Assembly (NCBI RefSeq): GCF_000271485.2
Contig: NZ_AKVN02000001.1
Location: 2,174,001-2,238,000 of the forward strand
Source of the DNA: Pelosinus fermentans DSM 17108
GTDB lineage: Bacteria > Bacillota > Negativicutes > DSM-13327
Length of the DNA: 64,000 nucleotides
Direction: 5' to 3'
The notes beneath the pieces were generated by a model. It had not been told where the DNA came from. It ran no database searches and worked only from the letters and a program-made list of their open reading frames with translations. Each line of letters starts with the position of its first letter. Positions within the stretch are counted from its first letter, which is position 1. Both the position numbers and the translations under genes were made by a program. Of the stretch, positions 28,691 through 37,465 are shown one piece after another.

Positions 28691-30502
28691 ATGAAAGATG
28701 GGATTTATGATGAATTTATTGATAGGTTGCGTTCGGAGAGTGATATTGTAAGCATCTTATCAGATTATGTCCCTTTAAAGAAGAAGGGAAAAAACTATTG
28801 GGGCTGCTGTCCATTTCATCATGAGAACACTCCTTCATTTTCAGTAACACCTGACAAAGGTTTTTTTTATTGTTTTGGTTGTCAAAGTGGGGGAAATGTA
28901 TTTAATTTTTTAATGAAAATTGAAAACATTAGTTTTTTTGATGCGGTAAAAGTATTGGCACAAAAAATGAATATTCCTTTGCCAGAAAAAGAGAAAAGTT
29001 CGCGGGAATTGGCAAGGGAGCGTGAGAATAGCAAATTATACCGTGTCAATGAAATGGCTAGGGAGTTTTTTTATGCTTGTTTGACAAAAACTGTTTATGG
29101 CAAAAAAGCAAGAGAATATTTAAATTCCCGTGGTGTTACAGATGACGTCATTGAACGTTTTAAAATTGGCTTTGCTCCTCCTGCTTGGGATAAATTGGTA
29201 AATGCTTTTTTAGAACGTGGTGTAGAACAAGAGGTTTTGCTAAGAGCTGGTCTAATCGTAGAGAGAAATTCTGGTGATGGTGTTTATGACCGGTTTCGCA
29301 GTCGTGTAATATTTCCTATTTCTGATGCTCGGGGGCGGGTAGTTGGTTTTGGGGGAAGGGTGATTGATGATAGCCAACCTAAATATTTAAATTCACCAGA
29401 AACCTCTGTTTTTAATAAAAGATATATTTTGTTTGGTTTTGATGCTGCACAAAAGTTTATTAAGGAATCCGGGCAAGCCATTGTGGTAGAAGGTTATATG
29501 GATGCCATTACGGCTCATGCTTTTGGTATTCGAAATGTTGTGGCATCATTAGGTACAGCCTTTTCTCCTGAGCAGGCTAAATTATTGCTTCGTAATGCTA
29601 AAGATATATTTTTTGCTTATGATAGTGATGCTGCTGGGCAAAATGCTACAGTACGGGCTTTGTCAATTCTACGCAATTTAGGTGCAAATGTGCGAGTAAT
29701 TTCGATTCCTGATGGCAAAGACCCTGACGAGTTTATTCGCAAACATGGAGCTGAGGCTTTTCAATTACTCATCGCAGAGGCAGCTGATATTTTAGAGTAT
29801 CAAATTAAGCAAGCTTTTCAAAGTATAGATTATAGCGGTCTAGAAGGAAAAGTTGCTGTTGTATCTAAAATAGTGCCTATATTGGCAGAAGCGGATAATG
29901 CAGTAGAAGTGAATGCATATATTGCTTCTATTTCACAGACGCTGGCAATTGATGAAAGTGCTATACGCAGTGAAGTTCGTAAATTTTTGTTTCAGCAACA
30001 AAAGGATAAAAATGTAAATAAAGGGAAGAATATATCTAATATGTTGGTTGTGAAGCAACCTTCAGTCGCATTAGAACAAGCTGAAAGTCATATTGTTCGA
30101 TTAATGTGTGGAGATAGCTCTCTTATACCATATATTAGGGAGAAACTGTCTATTGAAGAAATACAAGGAGAAAATAGACGCGAAATAATTAATTTAATAT
30201 TTAAAGAGTATAATATGGGAAAAGATATTACAGATACTGCTTGGACAATGATGCTAAGTGAAGCAGCAAATGCAGAATTATCTCATATTATGCTAATTGA
30301 TATACAATATAATGATACTGATAATATCAAAATGGTTGATGATTGTATAAAAAATATGCGCCTAACAAATTTAAAGTTTTTATATGAACAGCACCGATTA
30401 AGGGCTGATGAATTAGAACGTCTGGGGGATAGTGGTTTTCTGCAGGCATTAGCAGAAAGTCAGCGAATAAACGATGAAATTAATAAATTGCGCAACTTAT
30501 AA
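28691..30502 (+). CDS. dnaG: DNA primase DnaG
   Basis: Synthesises RNA primers for replication. The 603-residue product has the N-terminal CHC2 zinc finger (CCPFHHENTPSFSV and FYCFGCQSGGNVF), a catalytic core with the TOPRIM motif VVEGYMDAITA near residue 265 and AYDSDAAGQNAT near 310, and a C-terminal DnaB-binding region. ATG follows AAAGGTGAG. It precedes rpoD by about 50 bp in the macromolecular-synthesis operon. Confidence 0.97.
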   Translation: MKDGIYDEFIDRLRSESDIVSILSDYVPLKKKGKNYWGCCPFHHENTPSFSVTPDKGFFYCFGCQSGGNVFNFLMKIENISFFDAVKVLAQKMNIPLPEKEKSSRELARERENSKLYRVNEMAREFFYACLTKTVYGKKAREYLNSRGVTDDVIERFKIGFAPPAWDKLVNAFLERGVEQEVLLRAGLIVERNSGDGVYDRFRSRVIFPISDARGRVVGFGGRVIDDSQPKYLNSPETSVFNKRYILFGFDAAQKFIKESGQAIVVEGYMDAITAHAFGIRNVVASLGTAFSPEQAKLLLRNAKDIFFAYDSDAAGQNATVRALSILRNLGANVRVISIPDGKDPDEFIRKHGAEAFQLLIAEAADILEYQIKQAFQSIDYSGLEGKVAVVSKIVPILAEADNAVEVNAYIASISQTLAIDESAIRSEVRKFLFQQQKDKNVNKGKNISNMLVVKQPSVALEQAESHIVRLMCGDSSLIPYIREKLSIEEIQGENRREIINLIFKEYNMGKDITDTAWTMMLSEAANAELSHIMLIDIQYNDTDNIKMVDDCIKNMRLTNLKFLYEQHRLRADELERLGDSGFLQALAESQRINDEINKLRNL

Positions 30503-30556
30503 TTCCAAAAAGAAACTACGCCTTGATTGGAGTGGCCAATGGAGGAGGGGAGTAAA

Positions 30557-31672
30557 ATGACAGAGAAAAAGATGATATCAAATGAATTTGTAACTAAATT
30601 GGTGAACAAAGGGAAAAAACAGGGTGGCGTGTTAACTTATAGTGAAATCATGGATACTCTCCAAAGTGAAGATTTATCTCCTGATGAAATTGAAGAGATA
30701 TATGAAGTCTTTTCTAGTAAGGGGATTGAGATAGTTGATGAGCTTCCTGATGATACTGAAAGACATGATGAGCCTGATGTAGCAGAAGTAGAAGAAGTAA
30801 CTCCAGAAGAAGTAGATATTGATTTAACAATTCCAGAAGGTATTAGTATTGATGATCCGGTTCGCATGTATCTTAAAGAGATTGGTCGAGTACCTTTACT
30901 GACAGCTGATGAAGAAATTAAATTAGCGCAGCGTATGGAAGAAGGCGACGAGGAAGCAAAAAGGAGATTAGCAGAGGCTAACCTGCGCTTGGTTGTAAGT
31001 ATTGCAAAACGCTACGTTGGGCGTGGAATGCTATTCTTGGACTTAATTCAAGAAGGTAATTTGGGCTTAATAAAAGCCGTTGAGAAATTCGATTATAATA
31101 AAGGCTATAAATTTAGTACCTATGCTACTTGGTGGATTCGCCAAGCAATCACAAGGGCAATTGCTGACCAAGCTCGAACGATTCGTATTCCAGTGCACAT
31201 GGTGGAGACGATTAATAAATTGATTCGCGTATCTAGGCAATTATTACAAGAACTAGGACGTGAGCCTCAGCCAGAAGAAATTGCAAAAGAGATGGATATC
31301 AGTGTTGAGCGTGTAAGAGAAATTATGAAAATTGCTCAAGAGCCAGTATCTTTAGAAACACCGATTGGCGAGGAAGAAGATTCTCATTTAGGCGACTTTA
31401 TTGAAGATCAGGATGCGCCAGCTCCTGCCGAGGCTGCTTCCTTTATGCTCTTAAAGGAACAATTAGAAGAAGTGTTAGAAACTCTTACTCCGCGAGAGGA
31501 AAAAGTTCTTAGATTACGGTTTGGTCTTGATGATGGGCGAGCGCGCACACTAGAAGAAGTAGGGCAGCATTTTGGTGTTACCCGTGAACGTATTCGCCAG
31601 ATTGAGGCAAAAGCTCTTAGAAAGTTACGTCACCCTAGCCGTAGTAAGAAATTAAAAGATTTCTTAGAATAA
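30557..31672 (+). CDS. rpoD: RNA polymerase sigma factor RpoD (sigma-A)
   Basis: Housekeeping sigma-70 factor of about 371 residues. Region 1.1 is at the N terminus; region 1.2 has [17 protein letters not shown]; region 2 has [18 protein letters not shown] and [17 protein letters not shown]; region 4.2 has [20 protein letters not shown] chose ATG 30557, just after GGAGGAGGGGAG; a longer in-frame start at 30527 includes that ribosome binding site. Confidence 0.97.
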   Translation: MTEKKMISNEFVTKLVNKGKKQGGVLTYSEIMDTLQSEDLSPDEIEEIYEVFSSKGIEIVDELPDDTERHDEPDVAEVEEVTPEEVDIDLTIPEGISIDDPVRMYLKEIGRVPLLTADEEIKLAQRMEEGDEEAKRRLAEANLRLVVSIAKRYVGRGMLFLDLIQEGNLGLIKAVEKFDYNKGYKFSTYATWWIRQAITRAIADQARTIRIPVHMVETINKLIRVSRQLLQELGREPQPEEIAKEMDISVERVREIMKIAQEPVSLETPIGEEEDSHLGDFIEDQDAPAPAEAASFMLLKEQLEEVLETLTPREEKVLRLRFGLDDGRARTLEEVGQHFGVTRERIRQIEAKALRKLRHPSRSKKLKDFLE

Positions 31673-31706
31673 TAATAAGTTTAATTTCATTTCATAAAAA
31701 AAGTTG

Positions 31707-31735
31707 TTGACGTAACATTGGTATTGTATTATAAT
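31707..31735 (+). promoter_or_regulatory. Sigma-A promoter of the tRNA cluster
   Basis: TTGACG (31707-31712), 17 bp, TATAAT (31730-31735). Near-consensus housekeeping promoter 19 bp before the first tRNA. Confidence 0.88.
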
Positions 31736-31753
31736 AGTTAATGTTGACGACAT

Positions 31754-31829
31754 TCCTCGATAGCTCAGTTGGTAGAGCAATCGGCTGTTAACCGATCGGT
31801 CGTAGGTTCGAGTCCTACTCGAGGAGCCA
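31754..31829 (+). tRNA. tRNA-Asn (GTT)
   Basis: 76-nt cloverleaf. The acceptor TCCTCGA pairs with TCGAGGA; the anticodon loop CTGTTAA gives GTT; the T-loop is GGTTCGAGTCC; CCA is encoded. Confidence 0.96.
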
Positions 31830-31883
31830 TCTTATACAGATTACAAACAGGCTTTCTATGGAAAACCTGTTTTAATATCTCTA

Positions 31884-31958
31884 GGGCCTATAGCTCAGCG
31901 GTAGAGCAGCCGGCTCATAACCGGCTGGTCCCTGGTTCGATCCCAGGTGGGCCCACCA
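31884..31958 (+). tRNA. tRNA with CAT anticodon (Met, or Ile2 if lysidine-modified)
   Basis: 75-nt cloverleaf. The acceptor GGGCCTA pairs with TGGGCCC; the anticodon loop CTCATAA gives CAT; CCA is encoded. A first pair of G-C excludes the initiator type. A C-T-CAT-A-A loop is found in both elongator Met and Ile2 tRNAs of Firmicutes, so the identity is left open. Confidence 0.93.
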
Positions 31959-31977
31959 TTTTATAGTAAACAATTTT

Positions 31978-32052
31978 GGCCCGTTGGTCAAGCGGTCAAG
32001 ACACCGCCCTTTCACGGCGATAACGGGGGTTCGATTCCCCCACGGGTCACCA
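31978..32052 (+). tRNA. tRNA-Glu (TTC)
   Basis: 75-nt cloverleaf. The acceptor GGCCCGT pairs with ACGGGTC (one G-U); the anticodon loop CTTTCAC gives TTC; CCA is encoded. Confidence 0.95.
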
Positions 32053-32056
32053 TAAC

Positions 32057-32132
<76 letters not shown>

Positions 32133-32141
32133 TTTAAGAAT

Positions 32142-32173
32142 AAAATGCAAAGCATAATGCTTTGCATTTTTTT
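32142..32173 (+). terminator. Terminator of the tRNA operon
   Basis: AATGCAAAGCA pairs with TGCTTTGCATT around a 3-nt loop, followed by a run of seven T. Confidence 0.9.
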
Positions 32174-32260
32174 ACTATAGAGAAGATGATGTTGAATTAT
32201 TATTGATTTGATTGTTAAATTAAAATTCTAGTATAATAAGAAAAATGAGGTGATTGCAAT

Positions 32261-32950
32261 TTGAGGCTTGTGGGAAGATTGGCCGCATTGGCGGCATGTG
32301 TGCCTCGAGGGGCTCGTTTAGCTGATATTGGTACGGATCATGCATATTTGCCTATTGAATTAGTCGAAAAAGAAGTTATTATTTCGGCCGTAGCAGGTGA
32401 TGTTCATAGCGGTCCCTATAAGGCGGCTAAAGAGCATGTGGAAGGTTTATCACTGGAAGGGAAAATATCTGTACGTTTAGGCAACGGATTAGCAGTTCTT
32501 TCGCCATTGGAAGTAGATACGGTTGTTATTGCTGGTATGGGTGGACAAACAATTATAGAGATATTAACGAACCATTGTGAAATCGTTAGCTCTCTCAAAC
32601 GTCTAATATTACAGCCTATGGTGGGAGCGGCAGCTGTGCGGCGTTGGTTATGTGAAAACCATTGGTATGTGCTAGAGGAACGGTTAGTCCAAGAAGAGGG
32701 AAGACTCTATGAAATCATTGTGGCAGAGCGAGGAGATTCTCCTCGTTATGAGCCTGTCATGTACGAAATTGGGCAAAAGCTATGGGATGAAAAGTCCCCG
32801 CTATTACTATTGCATATTGATCAATTGATTTCTCAGACTAAGCGTGTAGTAAGAGAAATGGAATGTAGTAGTAATGCCCAAAAAAGCCTTAAATACCAGG
32901 AATATGTCACGCGATTAAAACAATTGGAGGATAAGCGGCGATGTCTGTAA
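32261..32950 (+). CDS. trmK: tRNA (adenine22-N1)-methyltransferase TrmK
   Basis: SAM-dependent enzyme that methylates A22 in tRNA, 229 residues. The family signatures LADIGTDHAYLPIELV near the N terminus and VVIAGMGGQTIIEIL near residue 90 are present, with a C-terminal coiled coil. TTG start, eight bases after GAGGTGATT. It overlaps the next gene by 10 bp; the trmK-nif3 pair is standard in Firmicutes. Confidence 0.94.
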   Translation: MRLVGRLAALAACVPRGARLADIGTDHAYLPIELVEKEVIISAVAGDVHSGPYKAAKEHVEGLSLEGKISVRLGNGLAVLSPLEVDTVVIAGMGGQTIIEILTNHCEIVSSLKRLILQPMVGAAAVRRWLCENHWYVLEERLVQEEGRLYEIIVAERGDSPRYEPVMYEIGQKLWDEKSPLLLLHIDQLISQTKRVVREMECSSNAQKSLKYQEYVTRLKQLEDKRRCL

Positions 32951-34059
32951 AGTGTAAGGTAATTATAGAGGCAATGGATAAACTGGCGCCTAGGAGCTTG
33001 GCAGAGGATTGGGATAATGTGGGGCTGCTAGTTGGCAGTTCAGCCCAAACAATTCATAAGATACTAATTACTTTAGATGTAACAAAAGCAGTAGTGGAAC
33101 AAGCTGTAAAAGACGATATCGATTTAATCATTGCTCATCATCCTGTTATATTTAAGAGCATCTCTGCCATAAGGACAGATTTACCCCAGGGGCAAATTTT
33201 ATCTGCTTTAATAAAAGCAGATATTGGAGTATATGCTGCTCATACGAATCTTGATATCGCCTCAGGAGGTGTTAATGATGTATTAGCAAATGCTTTTCAG
33301 TTGTGTGATGTGCGGCCCCTTGCGGATAATTTTAGTGAAAAATTTTGTAAATTAGTAGTATTTGTTCCAGAAACTCATCGAGAAATTGTTGGAGATGCGA
33401 TAATGACGGCTGGAGCAGGACATATTGGTAATTATAGTCATTGTAGTTTTGCTGTTAATGGCATCGGCACATTTTTGCCTTTAGATGGTTCTAAACCATT
33501 TATCGGACATGCTGGCAAGCTAGAGCATGTACAGGAAAGTCGCTTGGAAACGATTATGCCAGAGAAAATTTACAAGTCAGTTGTTAAAGCAATGCTAAAA
33601 GTGCATCCTTATGAAGAGGTTGCTTATGATGTATATCAGTTGATGAATTCTGGAGAAAAATTAGGACTTGGGCGTGTTGGAAAGCTTGTGAATCCTATCG
33701 TGCTTGCAGAGTTTGTTGATCAGGTAAAATATGTGCTGGGAGTATCTGCTGTAAGTGTAGTGGGAGATCAAAATAAGTTGATAAAAAAAGTAGCGGTATG
33801 TGGCGGCGCAGGCGCTAGCTTATTGCATAAGGCTGCATTTGCTGGAGCAAATGTCTTAGTGACAGGAGACGTAAAATATCACGAGGGACAAGATGCTGCT
33901 GCCCTTGGAATTGCAATTATTGATGCTGGTCATTTTGCCACAGAGCAACCTATACTGTCTTATGTAGCAGAATATCTTAGCAAATGTGCTGATGATGCAA
34001 AATGGTCTGTGGATATTAAGGTTGACGACATCAATCAAGACATCTTTCAGATCTATTAA
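32941..34059 (+). CDS. Nif3-like dinuclear metal centre protein (YqfO type)
   Basis: 372 residues: two Nif3 halves with metal ligands in IIAHHPVIF, AAHTNLDIA and the C-terminal VTGDVKYHEGQDAAA and GHFATEQPI, separated by a CutA1-like insertion (about residues 130-230, with KVHPYEEVAYDVYQL). The insertion is typical of the long YqfO type. The function is uncertain; a GTP cyclohydrolase-like role has been proposed for some members. ATG overlaps the end of trmK. Confidence 0.92.
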   Translation: MSVKCKVIIEAMDKLAPRSLAEDWDNVGLLVGSSAQTIHKILITLDVTKAVVEQAVKDDIDLIIAHHPVIFKSISAIRTDLPQGQILSALIKADIGVYAAHTNLDIASGGVNDVLANAFQLCDVRPLADNFSEKFCKLVVFVPETHREIVGDAIMTAGAGHIGNYSHCSFAVNGIGTFLPLDGSKPFIGHAGKLEHVQESRLETIMPEKIYKSVVKAMLKVHPYEEVAYDVYQLMNSGEKLGLGRVGKLVNPIVLAEFVDQVKYVLGVSAVSVVGDQNKLIKKVAVCGGAGASLLHKAAFAGANVLVTGDVKYHEGQDAAALGIAIIDAGHFATEQPILSYVAEYLSKCADDAKWSVDIKVDDINQDIFQIY

Positions 34060-34086
34060 AGATGGTATAAATATATCATAGATTAT

Positions 34087-34115
34087 TTGACTAAATTAAT
34101 AATATGTGATATAAT
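34087..34115 (+). promoter_or_regulatory. Sigma-A promoter of rnpB
   Basis: TTGACT (34087-34092), 17 bp, TATAAT (34110-34115). It would start transcription about 30 nt before the RNase P RNA body. Confidence 0.85.
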
Positions 34116-34149
34116 AAATTTCTTGTTAATTGAATGACAAAAATATAGT

Positions 34150-34506
34150 GTTGTGAGTAGGAAAGATGATCGCGGATGCCCATAAAGCATACGAGGAAAG
34201 TCCGAGCTCCATAGGGCAGGGTGCTGGATAACGTCCAGCGAGGGTGACCTTAGGGAAAGTGCCATAGAAATGTAAACCGCCAGCTATGCTGGTAAGGATG
34301 GAACGGTGCGGTAAGAGCGCACCAGCAGTCAGGTGACTGGCTGGCTAGGTAAACCCCACCTGGAGCAAGACCAAATAGGGAAGGGATGAAGCTGCCCGCT
34401 GAACCTTCCGGGTTGCGTCGCTAGAGCTGTCAGGTAACTGCCAGACTAGATAGATGATCATCACCGTGTAAGCGGTACAGAACTCGGCTTATTGATTACT
34501 CACAAC
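34150..34506 (+). ncRNA. rnpB: RNase P RNA, bacterial class A
   Basis: Catalytic RNA that matures the 5' ends of tRNAs. The conserved GAGGAAAGTCCGAGCTC (34193 onward) and the 3' ACAGAACTCGGCTTAT are present. GTTGTGAGTA at the 5' end pairs with TACTCACAAC at the 3' end (P1 helix). The A-type P12 and P13/P14 arms (CAGTCAGGTGACTG) fit class A rather than the Bacillus class B. Confidence 0.95.
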
Positions 34507-34520
34507 TTTATGGAAACAAA

Positions 34521-34556
34521 GCCTTTTCTATTTTCAATATAGAGAAGGTTTTTTAT
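34521..34556 (+). terminator. Terminator after rnpB
   Basis: CCTTTTCTAT pairs with ATAGAGAAGG, followed by TTTTTTATTT. Confidence 0.82.
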
Positions 34557-34722
34557 TTGAGGGAATACAAGAATAATTATTAAATAAAAATTGAATCGAC
34601 GTAATAAGAAATATCTGATGAGTATTGACTTTTAATTCGATATTTTCTATTATATAAGTAAGATAGTAATGAAAATTCAATAATGGTGAAATAATAAAAT
34701 AAAATATATTGGAGGTTACATA

Positions 34723-35046
34723 ATGAGTGTTCTAAATATTACAAGTGAAAGTGATTTTAAAGAAAAACTATCTCAATCAGGTAAACCTGTACTTGTAGAT
34801 TTCTGGGCTTCTTGGTGCGGACCATGTAAAATGGTTGCTCCTGAACTTGAAGCTGTTGGGTCAGAGTATGAAGGCAAAGCTGTTGTTGTAAAGGTCAATG
34901 TGGATGAACAGCAGCAACTGGCCAGTGAATACAATGTTATGGGAATTCCTACTTTGCTTCTCTTTAAAGATGGTGTAGAAGTCAATCGCATTGTGGGATA
35001 TCGGCCACGTAAAGATTTAATGGATGCTATTGATAAAGTGATCTAA
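34723..35046 (+). CDS. trxA: Thioredoxin
   Basis: 107-residue cytoplasmic disulfide reductase. The active site WCGPCK lies near residue 31 in VDFWASWCGPCKMVAPEL; the cis-proline is in MGIPTLLLF. ATG follows TTGGAGGTT. Single-gene unit with its own terminator. Confidence 0.96.
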   Translation: MSVLNITSESDFKEKLSQSGKPVLVDFWASWCGPCKMVAPELEAVGSEYEGKAVVVKVNVDEQQQLASEYNVMGIPTLLLFKDGVEVNRIVGYRPRKDLMDAIDKVI

Positions 35047-35053
35047 AACTTTT

Positions 35054-35086
35054 AAGAGGCTTCAAATGGCGAAGTCTCTTTTTTTT
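35054..35086 (+). terminator. Terminator after trxA
   Basis: AAGAGGCTTC (35054-35063) pairs with GAAGTCTCTT (35071-35080) with one G-U pair, followed by six T. Confidence 0.88.
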
Positions 35087-35268
35087 GCAATCCTATCGTA
35101 TATTGTAGAAATTTATATTGTCTAAATCTTATTAATTTGCGATAATATGAAGAGGAATAGGATCATCCTATTTATAGTATGCCTAATTCTTATTGCTACT
35201 AAGTGTGTATGTTTTTTATTGGAAAAGTATACTGTATTATAAATTCGTTATCCTGAAAGGAGTTATAT

Positions 35269-36267
35269 ATGATTATCTCATGGAATACTACCCAGGTCTG
35301 TAATATTAGCTGTCTGCACTGCTATCGTGATGCAGGAAAGAAAAGTCCTGATGAACTAAGTACAGAAGCAGGCAAAAAATTATTAGATGAAATGAAACGT
35401 GCTGGCTTTAAAATTATTATTTTAAGTGGTGGCGAGCCGTTGATGCGTCCTGATATTTATGAATTAATTTCTTATGCTAAAAGTATTGGCTTAAGACCAG
35501 TACTTGGTACAAATGGAATTTTAATTACTAAGGATGTAGCTATAAAACTAAAAGAAGCTGGACTTGGCGCAGCTGGCATCAGTCTTGATAGCCGCGATAA
35601 AAATGTCCATGATAAGTTTCGTCAATCCGAAGGAGCTTGGGATAAAACCATTGCGGCGATGAAAGCTTGTCGTGAAGTTGGACTTCCTTTCCAGATTCAT
35701 ACAACTATCACAACTTGGAATGAAAAAGAAGTTACTGATATTACAGATTTAGCTGTTGAAATAGGGGCGATGGCTCACCATATTTTCTTCTTAGTTCCTA
35801 CTGGCAGAGGAAAAGATATTGAAGATACAACATTAAAAACAGAGCAATATGAAGCTGTATTAACACGGATTTTGGAAAAGCAAAAAGAGGTACCGATTGA
35901 ACTTAAACCTACCTGCGCTCCTCAGTTTATGCGTATTGCAAAGGAGCGTAATATTCCAATGCGCTTTACCAGAGGTTGTTTGGCAGGTACGGCTTATTGT
36001 GTAATCTTGCCAAATGGCGATGTACAAGCTTGTCCTTATTTACCGATCAAAATTGGTAACGTAAAAGAAACCGATTTTGATGCAATATGGCGTGATAGCG
36101 AGATGTTTAATCGATTGAGGCATGAGCCGCTAAAAGGTGGCTGTGGAACCTGTGGTTATGATGGTATATGCGGTGGCTGTAGGGCTCGAGCATATTATTA
36201 CTATGATGGCGACTATATGGCGGAAGAGCCATGGTGTAATCGTGGAGTTAGAGAAGAGAAGAAATAA
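35269..36267 (+). CDS. Radical SAM/SPASM protein (AhbD/NirJ2-like)
   Basis: 332 residues. The radical SAM cluster motif CNISCLHC (CxxxCxxC) lies near residue 11, and LSGGEPLMRPD follows. The C-terminal SPASM-type cluster has CLAGTAYCVILPNGDVQACP and CGTCGYDGICGGCRARA. Closest by memory are AhbD/NirJ-type enzymes of alternative haem or d1 haem synthesis, which decarboxylate tetrapyrrole side chains. No other haem genes are adjacent; the next operon encodes a hydrogenase with a cytochrome b that needs haem. Assignment within the family is not certain. ATG follows AAAGGAG. Confidence 0.75.
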   Translation: MIISWNTTQVCNISCLHCYRDAGKKSPDELSTEAGKKLLDEMKRAGFKIIILSGGEPLMRPDIYELISYAKSIGLRPVLGTNGILITKDVAIKLKEAGLGAAGISLDSRDKNVHDKFRQSEGAWDKTIAAMKACREVGLPFQIHTTITTWNEKEVTDITDLAVEIGAMAHHIFFLVPTGRGKDIEDTTLKTEQYEAVLTRILEKQKEVPIELKPTCAPQFMRIAKERNIPMRFTRGCLAGTAYCVILPNGDVQACPYLPIKIGNVKETDFDAIWRDSEMFNRLRHEPLKGGCGTCGYDGICGGCRARAYYYYDGDYMAEEPWCNRGVREEKK

Positions 36268-36288
36268 AACTTTTATCTGCGTTTATTA

Positions 36289-36317
36289 AGACTTGGCGCA
36301 TAGGCGCCAAGTCTTCT
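36289..36317 (+). terminator. Terminator before the hydrogenase operon
   Basis: AGACTTGGCGC (36289-36299) pairs perfectly with GCGCCAAGTCT (36304-36314), followed by TCTT. Confidence 0.82.
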
Positions 36318-36340
36318 TGTAAAATGAGAGGGGGATAATT

Positions 36341-37438
36341 GTGAAAGATGTGGAATCTTTATGGGACTTATTTCAAAAAAGAAATGTAAGTCGGCGAAAC
36401 TTCTTAAAAACTTGTGTCACGATAACTGGGATTTTAGGGTTATCGCCAAGTCTGATTTCGGACGTGGTGTCTGCCGCAGAGAAGCAGCCGCTAGTACCCG
36501 TTATTTGGTTGCATGGACATGAGTGTACGGGCTGTGATGAAGCCTTCATTCGTTCCCAAAGTCCATTTGCATCAGATGTTCTTTTAAATATGATTTCTAT
36601 GGAGTACATGGATGTTTTGGCCGCTGCTGCAGGTGAGCCGTTAGAGCATCATTTGCAAGAGGTCATGAAGAAATATAATGGTAAGTATTTGTTAGCAGTG
36701 GAAGGTGCAGTGCCTTTAAATGACGATGGCATCCATTGTATGGTTGGGGGTAAAACATTTGTACATAATCTTAAAGAGGTAGCTAAAGGAGCTGCTGCAA
36801 TTATTGAAGTTGGTTCATGTGCGGCTTGGGGAGGGATTCAGGCAGCAAAACCAAATCCTACCAAATCCGTATCTGTTAGTGATGTTGTTAGTGGAAAAAC
36901 CATTATTAAAGTACCGGGATGCCCGCCGATTCCAGAAGTGATTACGGGTGTAATTATGCATTATACGTTATATGGACAAATTCCACCTCTTGATAGTAAA
37001 GGGAGGCCTAAACAGTTTTTTGGCAATCGAATTCATGACACTTGCTATCGTCGTCCTTTTTTTGATTCAGGTATGTTTGTGGAAAAGTTTGATGATGCGG
37101 CAAGTAAAGCTGGCTGGTGCTTGTATAAAGTAGGGTGCCGTGGACCAGAAACTTACAATTCATGCGGAAATCTGCGTTGGTGGAATGGGCTTTCTTATCC
37201 TATCCAATCAGGTGCACCTTGTATAGGCTGTTCTGCTAATAATTTTTGGGATAATGATCCTTTTTATAATCGTATGCCCAATATTCCTGTTCCCAATGCA
37301 ATTGTGAATGCTGACCAAGTTGGAATCGTAGCAGCAGGAGCACTTACGGCTGGAGTGATTATTCATGGTGCACTTTCTACGATTCAACATAAAAGGCATC
37401 ATAAAGAAACCCATGAAACAGAAAAAGATAATGAATAA
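36341..37438 (+). CDS. hyaA: [NiFe] hydrogenase small subunit (membrane-bound uptake type)
   Basis: Iron-sulfur electron-transfer subunit, 365 residues. A Tat signal SRRNFLKTC starts near residue 17, so the dimer is exported folded. Cluster ligands are in HECTGCDEAF (proximal), VPGCPPIPEV, HDTCYRRPFF and the medial/distal region CLYKVGCRGPETYNSC and CIGCSANNFWD. A C-terminal hydrophobic helix (VGIVAAGALTAGVIIHGAL) anchors it to the membrane. GTG start after GAGAGGGGG. First gene of a five-gene operon. Confidence 0.93.
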   Translation: MKDVESLWDLFQKRNVSRRNFLKTCVTITGILGLSPSLISDVVSAAEKQPLVPVIWLHGHECTGCDEAFIRSQSPFASDVLLNMISMEYMDVLAAAAGEPLEHHLQEVMKKYNGKYLLAVEGAVPLNDDGIHCMVGGKTFVHNLKEVAKGAAAIIEVGSCAAWGGIQAAKPNPTKSVSVSDVVSGKTIIKVPGCPPIPEVITGVIMHYTLYGQIPPLDSKGRPKQFFGNRIHDTCYRRPFFDSGMFVEKFDDAASKAGWCLYKVGCRGPETYNSCGNLRWWNGLSYPIQSGAPCIGCSANNFWDNDPFYNRMPNIPVPNAIVNADQVGIVAAGALTAGVIIHGALSTIQHKRHHKETHETEKDNE

Positions 37439-37465
37439 AGTATATGTATGTGAGGAGGATGCCTT